Source of the DNA: Candidatus Binatia bacterium
GTDB lineage: Bacteria; Desulfobacterota; Binatia; UBA1149; JAJCZL01
Direction of reading: 5' to 3'
Length of the DNA stretch: 64,000 bases
Assembly: GCA_028278325.1 (NCBI GenBank)
Contig: JANQEO010000213.1
Location: 1-64,000 of the forward strand
A program made the position numbers and the translations under genes. The notes under the pieces were generated by a model that was not told the origin of the DNA, did no database searches, and saw only the letters and a list, made by a program, of their open reading frames with translations. Within the stretch, counting starts at the first letter, position 1, and each line of letters starts with the position of its first letter. Below, piece by piece: positions 37,728 to 46,891 of the stretch.

Positions 37728-39278
37728 CTAGGGCCGCGGCGTAAAGCGGTAGGCTACGATGCCAGGAAAACCCTGCTCGTCGGTCTCCCGTAGGTGGTCA
37801 CCCAAGAGTTCTCGAAGACGGCCTTCACGATCGCCGTGGAAGGTCCGTGACAGTACCAGCCATACCTGTGGCCGGCCCGAGATGAGCTCTCGGATCTCGT
37901 CGGCCGTAACCTCGTCGGCACTCTTGCCCCCGCGGGGATAGCCCCGGACCTCTGCTTCCCCCGTGTAGTAGTAGCCGACCGGCATCTCCATATAGGGCGC
38001 GTTGACCAACACCAGATCCTCGGGCCCGGTAGCAGAGTCGAGGTAGCCGCCCAAGCGACCCGAGGCTTCCTTTGAATAGTGGTCGTCGAAATAGAGGTTG
38101 CCGAGAGACCAGATGCTGACGGCAGCGACCCCGGTCATCACCGCGTAAGCGAGGAGCTTTCCGCCGCGCGCGAACAAGGCCCAGCCGCCGGCCGCCGCCA
38201 CCAGAACCAAGGCCGGATAAGCGGTGATCGTGTACCGGGGGTTGAAGGGATTGGCCGTCAGTGCGGCCAGCACGAATACGCCCGCCAAGGGCAGCACGAG
38301 CCAGGAGAGAACCAACGCCCGCTGCTCGACGTGCCGTGCCGTGTGGACCAGGCCCGCCAGGACGACAACTCCGAAGACTAGCGCGGATGCGGTCACCGCA
38401 GGCAGGTACTCGAGCACGACTTGGGCCGACTCGTGCAGCTGCGAGGTGTTCGGTCCCAGGGAGAAGCCCACGCAGTAGGTGTAGAGCGCATACGGAATGT
38501 CGAGGACGGTTACCGGACGAGGATCGGCCGGGTTGTTCAAGCCGGTAGAGGCTATGGTCAATACGGCCGGGATGTAGAGTACTCCCGCGACGGCGAGTGC
38601 GCCTACGCCCCGTAACACCGACTCCCTTCCGTGAGGACCGGGATTCGCTAGCAGTGAGACGAAGCAGGCCGCCGGCAACATGATTCCCACCGGGTGAGTG
38701 TACAGGGCCAGCGCTGAACAAACCGAGAACGCCGCCCACCACTTGGCGGCTTTGGTGTCGAGGGCGCGCAGATAGGCTCCGGCCGCGACAGTTGCCAGCA
38801 GTATGAGCAGTGCGTAGGGACGGCCCTCTTGCGAGTACCAGACGTGAAACGGGGACAGCGCGGTCAACGCGGCGGCGCCAAGAGCCGCGCCCCTGGGCAT
38901 CAACTGTGAGGCGGTCCACGCAATGGCGGGGACGGTTGCTGCCCCGATCAAGGCCGAAAAGACTCTGGCGACGACTCCGGCGTCTGCGTCGAAAATGAGC
39001 AGCAAAAGTTTCAGGACCGCGTAGTAAAACGTGCTCAGCCAAGCGGTGGGCAGAAGGCTCGGGTCGAGAGACGTTCCTTCAGCACCGCCTATCGATGTTG
39101 CTGCCAGTACGGTCCCGATTTCGTCGAGCCACAGATCCTGGGTGGTAAGGTGAAAAAACCTCAGTGCGGCCGCGATCAACGTAATGGCGACCAGCGCGGG
39201 CAGGTAGCCTAATACCGATTCCGGTTGGGGCCGCGCTATCGTTCCCGCAGTTTCACCTGTCTCGCTCGCCGGTTTCAT
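37728..39278 (-). CDS. GT39/ArnT-like membrane glycosyltransferase
   Basis: 516 aa from the ATG at 39278; the longer frame to 39362 runs inside the methyltransferase gene. It is a polytopic protein of about 11-12 hydrophobic helices. The first periplasmic loop carries LTTQDLWLDEIGT, the acidic motif of polyprenyl-phosphate-dependent transferases (PMT_2 family). SPFHVWYSQEGRPYALLIL is a second conserved loop. It would move a sugar from a polyprenyl-phosphate to lipid or protein at the periplasmic face. The start overlaps the methyltransferase stop by 26 bases. Confidence 0.88.
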   Translation of the reverse strand: MKPASETGETAGTIARPQPESVLGYLPALVAITLIAAALRFFHLTTQDLWLDEIGTVLAATSIGGAEGTSLDPSLLPTAWLSTFYYAVLKLLLLIFDADAGVVARVFSALIGAATVPAIAWTASQLMPRGAALGAAALTALSPFHVWYSQEGRPYALLILLATVAAGAYLRALDTKAAKWWAAFSVCSALALYTHPVGIMLPAACFVSLLANPGPHGRESVLRGVGALAVAGVLYIPAVLTIASTGLNNPADPRPVTVLDIPYALYTYCVGFSLGPNTSQLHESAQVVLEYLPAVTASALVFGVVVLAGLVHTARHVEQRALVLSWLVLPLAGVFVLAALTANPFNPRYTITAYPALVLVAAAGGWALFARGGKLLAYAVMTGVAAVSIWSLGNLYFDDHYSKEASGRLGGYLDSATGPEDLVLVNAPYMEMPVGYYYTGEAEVRGYPRGGKSADEVTADEIRELISGRPQVWLVLSRTFHGDREGRLRELLGDHLRETDEQGFPGIVAYRFTPRP

Positions 39279-40164
39279 GTTGGCCGTTCGTCGACGCGGC
39301 CGCGCCCAGCTTGGCCACGACGAGAATCTCGCCGAGATGAAGCGGCACGGCGCCGTCGGCAATGCGTTTAGGCATTATGCCGACAATCGGTCTGGCGAGC
39401 GAGTAGAGAAGGGGGTTGTGCGCTTCGAGTTGGGTGACCGCGTAGGCCGCAGTGACCTGTTTCGTGGTGCGGGCCGTGTGCAAGACTGCGAAACCGTGAC
39501 GCTCGAGAAACCTGCCCATGTTCTCGGGGTTGAAATAGAACAGGTGGCTGTCGGGTATGTAGAAATACCAACGTTTGCCCATCATGCGCCGGGTGACCGA
39601 AGACAGGTTCGGCACCGACAGGGCGATCATGCCTCCCGGCTTGAGCAAGCGGCGCGCGTTGTGCATGAACGCCGCCGGGTCGGCGACGTGTTCGAGCACA
39701 TCGAAAGCGGTCACCACGTCGAACTCACCATCTTCTCCGACGCTCTCGATCGGCCCCTGTCTTACCGGTAGGCCGGCCGCTACCGCCTCGTCGACGGCCT
39801 CCTGGGCCAGCTCGGTGCCCTCGGCATTGATCCCGGCACGCCGGGCTTCGGCCACGAAAGCCCCCGAAGAACAGCCCACGTCGAGCCATCGATCTCCCTT
39901 GAGGAACGGCCGGACTTCCGAGAGCCGGGTTTCGGCTCTCAGCCTGGTCATTTCGGCTTCCTCCACCATCGGCCGCAGCCGTCCGTCACGGTAGTTGCGG
40001 GCGTAGTACTCACGGATCTGCTCGGCGGTGGGCAACGGATACTGACGCTCCAGCCCGCAGCCGGCACAACGCCAGAAGGCGCGTCCGTTCTTTTCGAAGA
40101 GCTTATGGAAGTCTCGCCCGCCGCAAGCCGGACAAGGATCGATGTCTGCTAAGGGGGTGCTCAC
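39253..40164 (-). CDS. Class I SAM-dependent methyltransferase with N-terminal zinc ribbon
   Basis: 303 aa from a GTG at 40164, chosen because the conserved region starts there; the upstream open frame is low-complexity Arg/Ser/Pro. An N-terminal zinc ribbon has CPACGG and CAGCG, followed by LPTAEQIREYYARNY. The SAM-binding Rossmann motif I is WLDVGCSSGAFVAEAR, and FDVVTAFDVLEHVADP is the post-I/II region (Methyltransf_11-like). This architecture is common in methyltransferases of polysaccharide or glycolipid clusters, in keeping with the GT39-type neighbour. Confidence 0.88.
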   Translation of the reverse strand: MSTPLADIDPCPACGGRDFHKLFEKNGRAFWRCAGCGLERQYPLPTAEQIREYYARNYRDGRLRPMVEEAEMTRLRAETRLSEVRPFLKGDRWLDVGCSSGAFVAEARRAGINAEGTELAQEAVDEAVAAGLPVRQGPIESVGEDGEFDVVTAFDVLEHVADPAAFMHNARRLLKPGGMIALSVPNLSSVTRRMMGKRWYFYIPDSHLFYFNPENMGRFLERHGFAVLHTARTTKQVTAAYAVTQLEAHNPLLYSLARPIVGIMPKRIADGAVPLHLGEILVVAKLGAAASTNGQHETGERDR

Positions 40165-40381
40165 GATGATCGGGGCCGTAGCCGGTGACGGCTGGCTCGA
40201 ACAGCAAGGTCTATTTATCACAGCACGGCGCGTGTGGGGAGTCCTGCGCAGCACGCGGCGCGATGTTGATCGCAGAGCCGTCTCCGGATAGGCAAGGACG
40301 GGTTCACCCGCAGGCGCGGCGAGCGCGGGCTTCGTCGAACCATCCGGGGGGCAGATCGGCAACGATCGGGAGCGGCTTGCG

Positions 40382-41494
40382 GTGAAGCATCTCATACCGA
40401 CGAAGATCATTCCCAGTGTTGAACCGGCCGAGCTCAGTCCGAGCCGCGTCGAACGTGAGTTCCGCAACCTGATCGCGGCCGGTGCCAAGCTTCGTCCGGC
40501 CGGCGAAGCCCGGCGCCGTCCCATGAGGTTGCTCTCCGAAGGATACACGCCGAAATACAAGATCGAGCTCTTCGACACGGTATTCTACCTTCCCAACGTC
40601 CGTCAGAACCCGGATCTACGGTTTTTCGTCGCCTACATCGCTCAACGGCGACGAGGCGCCAAGCTACCCGACATCTACCCGCGCATCATCTACAAGGATC
40701 TGTCCCTGGTGTGGCGTACGGCATCGCATCTGATCCTGTCGGGCGATGAGCTGTGGATAGGCAAGGGCGCCGTCAGGGCCGTAAGAGAGGGCGGGGAAGA
40801 GTTGATCCATTCCGTAGAATCGACCACCGACCTACCTCTCGAGTTGCAGAGTGCTCTAGAAGCCGTCAATCGTCGTGTGCGCAAGATAAGGTTCGACGAG
40901 ATCGGCTTGCGCCTGGTGCTGCGGCGCGCGCCGCGTGACCGGATAGAGCCTTACAGCGACTTTACTGCACCGCGGGAGAGGGCGGCGTCCGACAGGCGCA
41001 ACTTGATAAACGGCGGCAAGCGTATCGCTCGCTTCACACGCAAGAACGATCCGAGTTCGCTGGTATTCGTGGCCGGGTTCGAGCCCGACTTCAGCAGAGG
41101 CATAGTCGAGCAGAGCGCATCGAGCAGCACCATGTATGGCGGCGCCCTTCAGCGTTTCCGTATTCTTTCGAAGAACCGCGCTGTGCAGTACATGTTCATC
41201 GCCGGACCCAACCACGTCTGGATCATCCCGCCCCAGGCTACCACGACCGAATTGTCCACCTACGGTGTCCGCACGGTCGACGCGGTCGCCGACGAGGATG
41301 CCTTCGTGCCGGGCTACGAGTACCACTTCCTGGACGACACCGAGGACCCCCCCGTTTTCCATTCTCAGATCCCCGAGGGTTACGCCGGCAAGCCCAGCGT
41401 TCACGACGACTCCAGGGCCGACGCATCGGCGTGGCTGGACCGCCTTCCGGTCATCAGGCAGTTTCGCCGCCGGGTGCTCGGCTCGACAACTTAG
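40382..41494 (+). CDS. Hypothetical protein
   Basis: 370 aa from a GTG preceded by GGGAG. I do not recognise the family. It has no signal peptide or membrane helix and is rich in Arg (many RR and RxR pairs). It holds Trp/Tyr-rich strands such as YPRIIYKDLSLVWRTASHLI, ELWIGKGAVRAVREGGEE and MFIAGPNHVWIIPP. Ordinary codon use and length support a real gene. It lies between the divergent methyltransferase gene and the molybdopterin oxidoreductase, 135 bases upstream of the latter. Confidence 0.75.
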   Translation: MKHLIPTKIIPSVEPAELSPSRVEREFRNLIAAGAKLRPAGEARRRPMRLLSEGYTPKYKIELFDTVFYLPNVRQNPDLRFFVAYIAQRRRGAKLPDIYPRIIYKDLSLVWRTASHLILSGDELWIGKGAVRAVREGGEELIHSVESTTDLPLELQSALEAVNRRVRKIRFDEIGLRLVLRRAPRDRIEPYSDFTAPRERAASDRRNLINGGKRIARFTRKNDPSSLVFVAGFEPDFSRGIVEQSASSSTMYGGALQRFRILSKNRAVQYMFIAGPNHVWIIPPQATTTELSTYGVRTVDAVADEDAFVPGYEYHFLDDTEDPPVFHSQIPEGYAGKPSVHDDSRADASAWLDRLPVIRQFRRRVLGSTT

Positions 41495-41629
41495 ACACGA
41501 ATAGACGGCGGCCATTGTCAGACGGCCCGCGGCTGCGTAGACTCCGAGTCCCAGGCCCGCTGCTGCCCGATCGAACCCCCGTTCGTGACCTCCCACTCAG
41601 GCAGTGGCATTGGCCGGAGAGGTGAACAA

Positions 41630-43999
41630 ATGAGTGAAGTCAGCCCCTGGATCTCGCGCCACCCTGTCCCCGCCGACGCTAGTGACCTGGCGACCCACTG
41701 CGTGCTGTGTGCGCATCAGTGCGGAATCAACGTCGACGTCGACGGCGGTGAGATTTCAAAGGTGCGGCCGGACAAGACCAATCCCTTTAGCCGTGGCCAC
41801 ATCTGCAACAAGGTGACCGCCGTATCCTTCCTGCAAAACCACGACGATCGCGTAAGGCATCCTCTTCGCAAGAAGCCCGACGGCAGCTTCGAAAGGATTT
41901 CCTGGGATCAGGCCATAGAGGAGATCGCCGGCAAGCTTCGCGCCATCCATGACGAACACGGCCCTCAGGCGCTGGCATTGGTAGGCATGGGCGGGCAGGG
42001 CAACCATCTCGGCGGCGGCAACCTGTTGAGCCTTTATGAGTTTCTCGGCTCGCGACGATGGTTTTGCGCATACGCACAGGAGAAGACTCAACATCACCTC
42101 ATAGAGCAGTGGATGTTCGACTCACCGCCCACGATGATGTTCATGGCCGACGGGCTACGCTCCGACTACATCCTCGAGATCGGCAGCAACCCGAAGGTAA
42201 GCAACCTGGCCCGCAACCACGTCGAGACGGAGAAGGCTTTCAAGGCCGACAAGAACCGCAAGCTGGTGGTTATCGACCCGCGCGTCACCGACAGCTGCAA
42301 GGAAGCCCATCGGCATATCCAGCACAGGCCCGGAACCGATGCCTATCTGCTACTCGCGATGGCGGCCGCCATGGTGCAGCGTGGACTTCTCGACGAGCAG
42401 TGGCTCAACGATCACGCCGACGGCTACGAGCACATAACGAAGGAGTTGGCCGACGTAGACATCGAAGAAATGGCACGCCGGTGTGAGGTCGATGTCGCCG
42501 ATATCGTGGATACGGCGACCGAGTTCGCGGCGGCCCCCACCGCTTCCATAGAGCAGGGCCTCGGAGCCGAACACTGCTGGTTCTCTACTTTCGTGTCCTA
42601 CATGATCCGTTTGATCCTTTCGCTCACCGGCAACGCCGGGCGCGCCGGGGGCAACGTGTTCTACGGCAGCCTGACGCCGCCCATGCGTATGCCCGACCGC
42701 TGGGACGAGCCGCCCCGCACTGTGGCGAACGGCATAATGGGCATCCGCGCCCTGACCCCTTTCCACATGTTCTCTCCGGCTCTCGTGCCCGAAGAGATCA
42801 TGGCCGACAGCCCCGATCGTATACGTGCCCTGCACGTGGATACCTCCAATCCTCTACTCAGCTATCAGGACACGTCTCGCTGGCGCGAGGCCCTCGAGCG
42901 TTTGGACTTGCTGGTCGTAGTGGACATGTCGATGACTGAGACGGCGAGGCGCGCCGATTACGTGCTGCCCCCCGCCGGCTCCTACCAGAAGTGGGAGTTC
43001 GTGGACTTCGCCCGTAGGTGGCCCGAGGTCATCACCCAACTGCGCCGGCCTATCCTGCCGATCGGGCCTGAAGACGACGTCATGCCCGAGACCGAGATCT
43101 ACCATAGGATCGCCAAAGCGACGGGCTTTTACGGTGAAGTTCCTGAACAGCTCATGGCGCTCGGGGCCGGAGCTCTGACGCCGGAAGGCGCGGCCGCTTT
43201 CGTGTCGACGGCGATGGCGTTGGCGACGGAAGCCGGCGATTCGAACCCCGTGCCGCGCATTGGCTACTGGACTCATGAGGCCGTCGGTCCCCATCTGGCA
43301 TCACCGGCGATATCGCCGATCTGGCTTTTCTGTGTCTTGAACGGGACCTTGAGGCCCGATTCCCTGAAGCGTGCGCTCGGTGAGGGATGGGAAAACGCCG
43401 ATCCTTTTGTTCTAGGGCTGGAGATCTTCCGTCGCATCATGGACTCGCCTGAAGGCGTCGAAGTCGCACGCTTCGATGAAGAAAGCGGTTGGGAGGACGA
43501 GATCCTGGGTTGGGACGACAAGAAGATCCGCCTCGCGCCCGAGCCCATGCTAGAGGAGCTGCAGCGGGTGGTCGAGACGGATGTCAGCGCACCCGACCCG
43601 GACTATCCCATCGTCGTTGCGACCGGCGTGAGGACCCGCTGGACGGCAAACACGATCATCCGCAACCAGAGCTGGCGCAAAGGCAAAGGGCCGCACTGCA
43701 CCCTCCACATGAACGCCGAGGATGCCGCCCGTATGGGAATCGAGAACTGGGCGACAGTCTCCTTGTCGAGCCGCCGCGGCAGTCTGCAGGTCACGGCCGA
43801 GATCGACGAAGGTGTGAGGCCGGGCTTCGCATGGTTACCCAACGGTTTCGGAATGGTTCCGGCGTCCGGCAACGGCGATGGTGAAGCGCACGGCGTAAAC
43901 GGCAACGAACTTACCGACTCCTATGACCGGGACCCGATCACGGGCTGTCCGCACAAGAAGGGAGTCCGTTGTCGCATCGAAGCGGTCGCTTCCCAGTGA
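41630..43999 (+). CDS. Molybdopterin-dependent oxidoreductase (DMSO reductase superfamily)
   Basis: 789 aa from ATG 41630. The N-terminal 4Fe-4S motif is CVLCAHQCGINVDVDGG with a fourth Cys in FSRGHICNK. Then come the pterin-binding regions LEIGSNPKVSNLARNH, KLVVIDPRVTDSCKEA and HRPGTDAYLLLAMA, SLTGNAGRAGGNVFYG and DMSMTETARRADYVLPPAGSYQKWEF. The C-terminal molydop_binding domain holds NTIIRNQSW, MNAEDAARMGI and WLPNGFGM. No Tat signal peptide is present, so it is cytoplasmic, formate-dehydrogenase-like in layout, with the reaction unknown. No partner electron-transfer subunits are adjacent. Confidence 0.92.
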   Translation: MSEVSPWISRHPVPADASDLATHCVLCAHQCGINVDVDGGEISKVRPDKTNPFSRGHICNKVTAVSFLQNHDDRVRHPLRKKPDGSFERISWDQAIEEIAGKLRAIHDEHGPQALALVGMGGQGNHLGGGNLLSLYEFLGSRRWFCAYAQEKTQHHLIEQWMFDSPPTMMFMADGLRSDYILEIGSNPKVSNLARNHVETEKAFKADKNRKLVVIDPRVTDSCKEAHRHIQHRPGTDAYLLLAMAAAMVQRGLLDEQWLNDHADGYEHITKELADVDIEEMARRCEVDVADIVDTATEFAAAPTASIEQGLGAEHCWFSTFVSYMIRLILSLTGNAGRAGGNVFYGSLTPPMRMPDRWDEPPRTVANGIMGIRALTPFHMFSPALVPEEIMADSPDRIRALHVDTSNPLLSYQDTSRWREALERLDLLVVVDMSMTETARRADYVLPPAGSYQKWEFVDFARRWPEVITQLRRPILPIGPEDDVMPETEIYHRIAKATGFYGEVPEQLMALGAGALTPEGAAAFVSTAMALATEAGDSNPVPRIGYWTHEAVGPHLASPAISPIWLFCVLNGTLRPDSLKRALGEGWENADPFVLGLEIFRRIMDSPEGVEVARFDEESGWEDEILGWDDKKIRLAPEPMLEELQRVVETDVSAPDPDYPIVVATGVRTRWTANTIIRNQSWRKGKGPHCTLHMNAEDAARMGIENWATVSLSSRRGSLQVTAEIDEGVRPGFAWLPNGFGMVPASGNGDGEAHGVNGNELTDSYDRDPITGCPHKKGVRCRIEAVASQ

Positions 44000-44036
44000 A
44001 CTCCAGGCGCTGCCGGCTCGGCCGGCGGCGCGTCGT

Positions 44037-45203
44037 TCACAGAACGAAGCCGTTGCCCCAGGAATAGGCCCAGTTATCCCCTTCCAGAAGGCGCGGATCG
44101 GGCGGCCCCGAGAGGTCTGTCTTTCCGATGGTCAGGTGCAGTCCCTTCCCGACCAGGAATTTCGGGACCATCCTGAAGCCTAACTCGGCAGCCAGTTCCC
44201 TTGCTGCCGTCGAGGGCATCGCCAGCAACGACAAGGCATGAGTTCGCAGCGACCGGCCCAGTTGGACGGCGTCATCGATCAAACGCATGGCTTGGGCCCT
44301 TTCGCCTTCGAGCCAGACGAATTCCATGATGACCAGGAAGGCGACGCCGCGAAGTGTCGCCGGCCTGGCGACCATCGACGCCAATAGCGTCGACCCTGCA
44401 ACGATATCGCGCTGCAGATAGAAGGTGCGTTCGGTTTTCGCATAGCGCCATCGGAGAGACGCGGCGTCCGACATGAAACACACACGGCCTGCGTCGATGT
44501 GGTTGGCGTAGAGACGCGCGTGAGCATCATCGAAGTGTGCCGGCACCCACCTGCCGGTCGCCAGCTCACGCTCGACGCGGCGGCGCTCCTTGTCGGTCAG
44601 CGCTAGCGGCCCGGCTGCGGCACAGTCGGGCGGGGCTGCCAGGCCTGAGGCGGTGGCTGTATCCGTCACCAAACTGGAAAGACCGCGGGTGAGAAGACGC
44701 CACGCCGCACTTGCCGGGCGCGTCGGTTTGACCATGATGGGTGGGAACCCGGAGACCTCGGCTTGTCCGCTGTACTTGAGGTTCGAGGCCAGGACCTGGT
44801 CGTTGGCCACGCCGCAGACCAGGCTGATGCCGGCCTCTTCATCCAACCGCAGCAGCGCTTCGGTCAGGCTTCGGCGCAGCCCTTTCAGGCGATAGTCGGG
44901 ATCGGTCATCGCGTCCATCCCGTGGCCTACATCGTAGATCCGCCCGAAAGCCGAGAGCCGGCGGCGTAGGTGCGTGATGCCCGCGACCACGCGCTCGCCG
45001 TCACGCACGATCAGGATCAGCGACCTGCCAACGGGGTTCTCGAAGTTGAGATGAAGCCAGCGTTCGAGAGCAGGCCGGCAGTCGAAGCTTCGGGCCACGC
45101 ACTCGAGAAAGCTTTCCTGGTACCGGCTCGAGAACGGCTCGAGCACCAGACCTTCTCCGAGATCGACGGGCTCAAACCCCGACACGCTGTCGGCGTTCGT
45201 CAC
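44037..45203 (-). CDS. GNAT-family acetyltransferase-like protein
   Basis: 388 aa. Residues about 15-150 have GNAT features: SLILIVRDGERVVAGITHL, then YDVGHGMDAMTDPDYRLKGLRRSL in the acetyl-CoA-binding position, where the usual Q/RxxGxG/A loop is only loosely kept. AGISLVCGVANDQVLASNLKY follows. A C-terminal half with SLRWRYAKTERTFYLQRD suggests a second, degenerate GNAT domain, as in proteins that modify cell-envelope precursors. Substrate unknown. It lies 12 bases downstream of the lipoprotein gene and is probably co-transcribed with it. Confidence 0.72.
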   Translation of the reverse strand: MTNADSVSGFEPVDLGEGLVLEPFSSRYQESFLECVARSFDCRPALERWLHLNFENPVGRSLILIVRDGERVVAGITHLRRRLSAFGRIYDVGHGMDAMTDPDYRLKGLRRSLTEALLRLDEEAGISLVCGVANDQVLASNLKYSGQAEVSGFPPIMVKPTRPASAAWRLLTRGLSSLVTDTATASGLAAPPDCAAAGPLALTDKERRRVERELATGRWVPAHFDDAHARLYANHIDAGRVCFMSDAASLRWRYAKTERTFYLQRDIVAGSTLLASMVARPATLRGVAFLVIMEFVWLEGERAQAMRLIDDAVQLGRSLRTHALSLLAMPSTAARELAAELGFRMVPKFLVGKGLHLTIGKTDLSGPPDPRLLEGDNWAYSWGNGFVL

Positions 45204-45215
45204 GGTGATGGTATC

Positions 45216-46103
45216 TCAGCTACCCGACTCGGTCGGGAGCAAGGGCGTGGCCGGTAAGGACCACAGTGACATCATCTCCCAGGTATCGTACCAGCCGAGC
45301 GTCCGCCGCCACTGAACCGCGACGGGGACATTGGAGTCGAAGCTGATCCCGTAGTGATGGTTGTGGATGGCGAACTCGTCCATGAACACCGAGACGACTC
45401 TTCGTGCGGGAATCGACACCGACTTCGGCCTCGTGAAGGGACTGTAGAAGAGGTTGAGGTCCACCTCGGCGGGCTCGTCACCGGGGTTGAGGATGATCGC
45501 GTGCTCGGATTCTTGCAGCCACAGCCTTTCGGGACTGTTCACGATCATCCCGTCGGCCACATACCAGCGACGTGCAAGAGTAGTGATCGACTTGTAAGAC
45601 GTCGCGGCCTCTCGCTGCAAGTATTGCGACTTGGTGTCCGCCGTGCGCAGGAAACTGTGAGCAGTGTTGTTCCAGGCTATGGTCGCCTGCACGAACACCG
45701 GCTCGCTGCTCTCTATCTTCATGGCGAAGCGGTCCCCTCGCTCCACGGGCAGTTCAGCCGAGTTCCACGCGGTAGAGGCTCCCGGCCTGGTCTTGACGCG
45801 AGCGGTCTGGGGTTCCTTGTCGGCGAAGTAAGCTGTTATCTCGACGTTCGCCTCGCCGGGAGAAGGATCGAAGATCACCAACTCGCCGCCTTCCCCAGTA
45901 AGCTCGACGTCGTCCATGAGGAAGGCGAAATCGAGTATGTAGTGGGTGCGCAAGGCCCCGGTTGGCGACAACTCCAGGGTGTCGAAGCGGGTGCAGGCGG
46001 CTTGCATGAAGCACAGCGCAAGCGCCGCAACAGCCGGCAGGGTGCCGGTCAGACGTCGAACACGTGAGTGCAAGGGCGATGTGTTTCTCACGGTCAGGCT
46101 CAA
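45216..46103 (-). CDS. Lipoprotein with two ASRT-like (sensory rhodopsin transducer) domains
   Basis: 295 aa. A hydrophobic N-terminal stretch ends in MQAAC, a weak lipobox with Cys37. The second half (about 175-285) shows RRWYVADGMIV, ESEHAIILNPGDEPAEVDLNL, VSIPARRVVSVFMDEF and YGISFDSNVPVAVQWRR. That is the strand order and motif set of the Anabaena sensory rhodopsin transducer family (HE.xxLxNxG, IPARR, S..PvVvQ). The first half repeats it more loosely (GGELVIFDPSPGEANVEITA, AMKIESSEPVFVQATI). Family members are small sandwich proteins; a lipid-anchored tandem form is unusual. The role is unknown. Confidence 0.68.
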   Translation of the reverse strand: MSLTVRNTSPLHSRVRRLTGTLPAVAALALCFMQAACTRFDTLELSPTGALRTHYILDFAFLMDDVELTGEGGELVIFDPSPGEANVEITAYFADKEPQTARVKTRPGASTAWNSAELPVERGDRFAMKIESSEPVFVQATIAWNNTAHSFLRTADTKSQYLQREAATSYKSITTLARRWYVADGMIVNSPERLWLQESEHAIILNPGDEPAEVDLNLFYSPFTRPKSVSIPARRVVSVFMDEFAIHNHHYGISFDSNVPVAVQWRRTLGWYDTWEMMSLWSLPATPLLPTESGS

Positions 46104-46195
46104 GAGTATCAGCCTTTGCGTCGCTATGCATTAGGGTGCCTTGACCAGCCGGCACGGCTCGCGCGCGGGCGGGGACACTGATACAAACTCTGACC

Positions 46196-46891
46196 ATGAC
46201 ACGCACGATTGTCCCGCACTCAATCGCGGTGATCATCATACAATCAATGGTCCTGACGGCGTTGTGGTCGCCTGCGGGGGCCGAATCAACGGAGAAGAAG
46301 GTGGGGAACGCACAAGACGCCGTAGCCGCGATAGAGGCTTTCATTGCGGAGAAGAACATCGACAAGAACGATAGCCAGTGGCGCACCAAGCTGCCCAAGC
46401 CTCCTGTGGCGGAGTTCGACTCGGGTAAGTCTTATCACTGGGACCTCGAGACGAGCCACGGGACGATGAAGATCAAACTCATGCCCGAGGTGGCACCGAT
46501 GCACGCCACCAGCACGGTGTATCTGACCAAGCTCGGCTTCTACGATGGCCTTGGGTTTCACCGCGTGATCACGGGCTTCATGGCCCAAGGCGGATGTCCT
46601 TTAGGGCGGGGTACGGGCGGCCCGGGCTATCAATACGACGGCGAATTCAGCGCCGAGGTTCGCCACGACCGTCCGGGCCTCTTGAGCATGGCCAACGCCG
46701 GGCCGGGCACCGACGGCAGTCAGTTCTTCATTACCTTCGTTCCCACTCCCCACCTCGACGGCAAGCATACGATATTCGGTGAGGTGGTCGGCGGCATGGA
46801 CACCTTGAGAAAGCTGGAGGCCGCGGGTTCGAGCAGCGGGCGCCCCAGCGAGACCATGACCATCAAGTCGGCCACGATCCGGGTCGAGTGA
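46196..46891 (+). CDS. Exported cyclophilin-type peptidyl-prolyl cis-trans isomerase
   Basis: 231 aa with a signal peptide ([21 protein letters not shown]) and a ~45-residue linker, then the cyclophilin domain. [21 protein letters not shown] holds the catalytic Arg and Phe. [34 protein letters not shown] is the diagnostic block, and the Trp of cyclophilin A is replaced by His (PHLDGKH), as in many bacterial enzymes. It acts on prolyl bonds in periplasmic proteins. The stop overlaps the start of the kinase gene (GTGA). Confidence 0.93.
   Translation: MTRTIVPHSIAVIIIQSMVLTALWSPAGAESTEKKVGNAQDAVAAIEAFIAEKNIDKNDSQWRTKLPKPPVAEFDSGKSYHWDLETSHGTMKIKLMPEVAPMHATSTVYLTKLGFYDGLGFHRVITGFMAQGGCPLGRGTGGPGYQYDGEFSAEVRHDRPGLLSMANAGPGTDGSQFFITFVPTPHLDGKHTIFGEVVGGMDTLRKLEAAGSSSGRPSETMTIKSATIRVE

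Noticed and set aside
39279..39362. Longer start for the GT39-type glycosyltransferase
   Set aside because: The extra residues lie inside the methyltransferase gene and are Arg/Pro-rich; the ATG at 39278 begins the family-like N-terminus.
40165..40578. Long N-terminal extension of the methyltransferase
   Set aside because: The sequence is low-complexity and overlaps the start of the divergent gene at 40382; the zinc ribbon starts just after GTG 40164.
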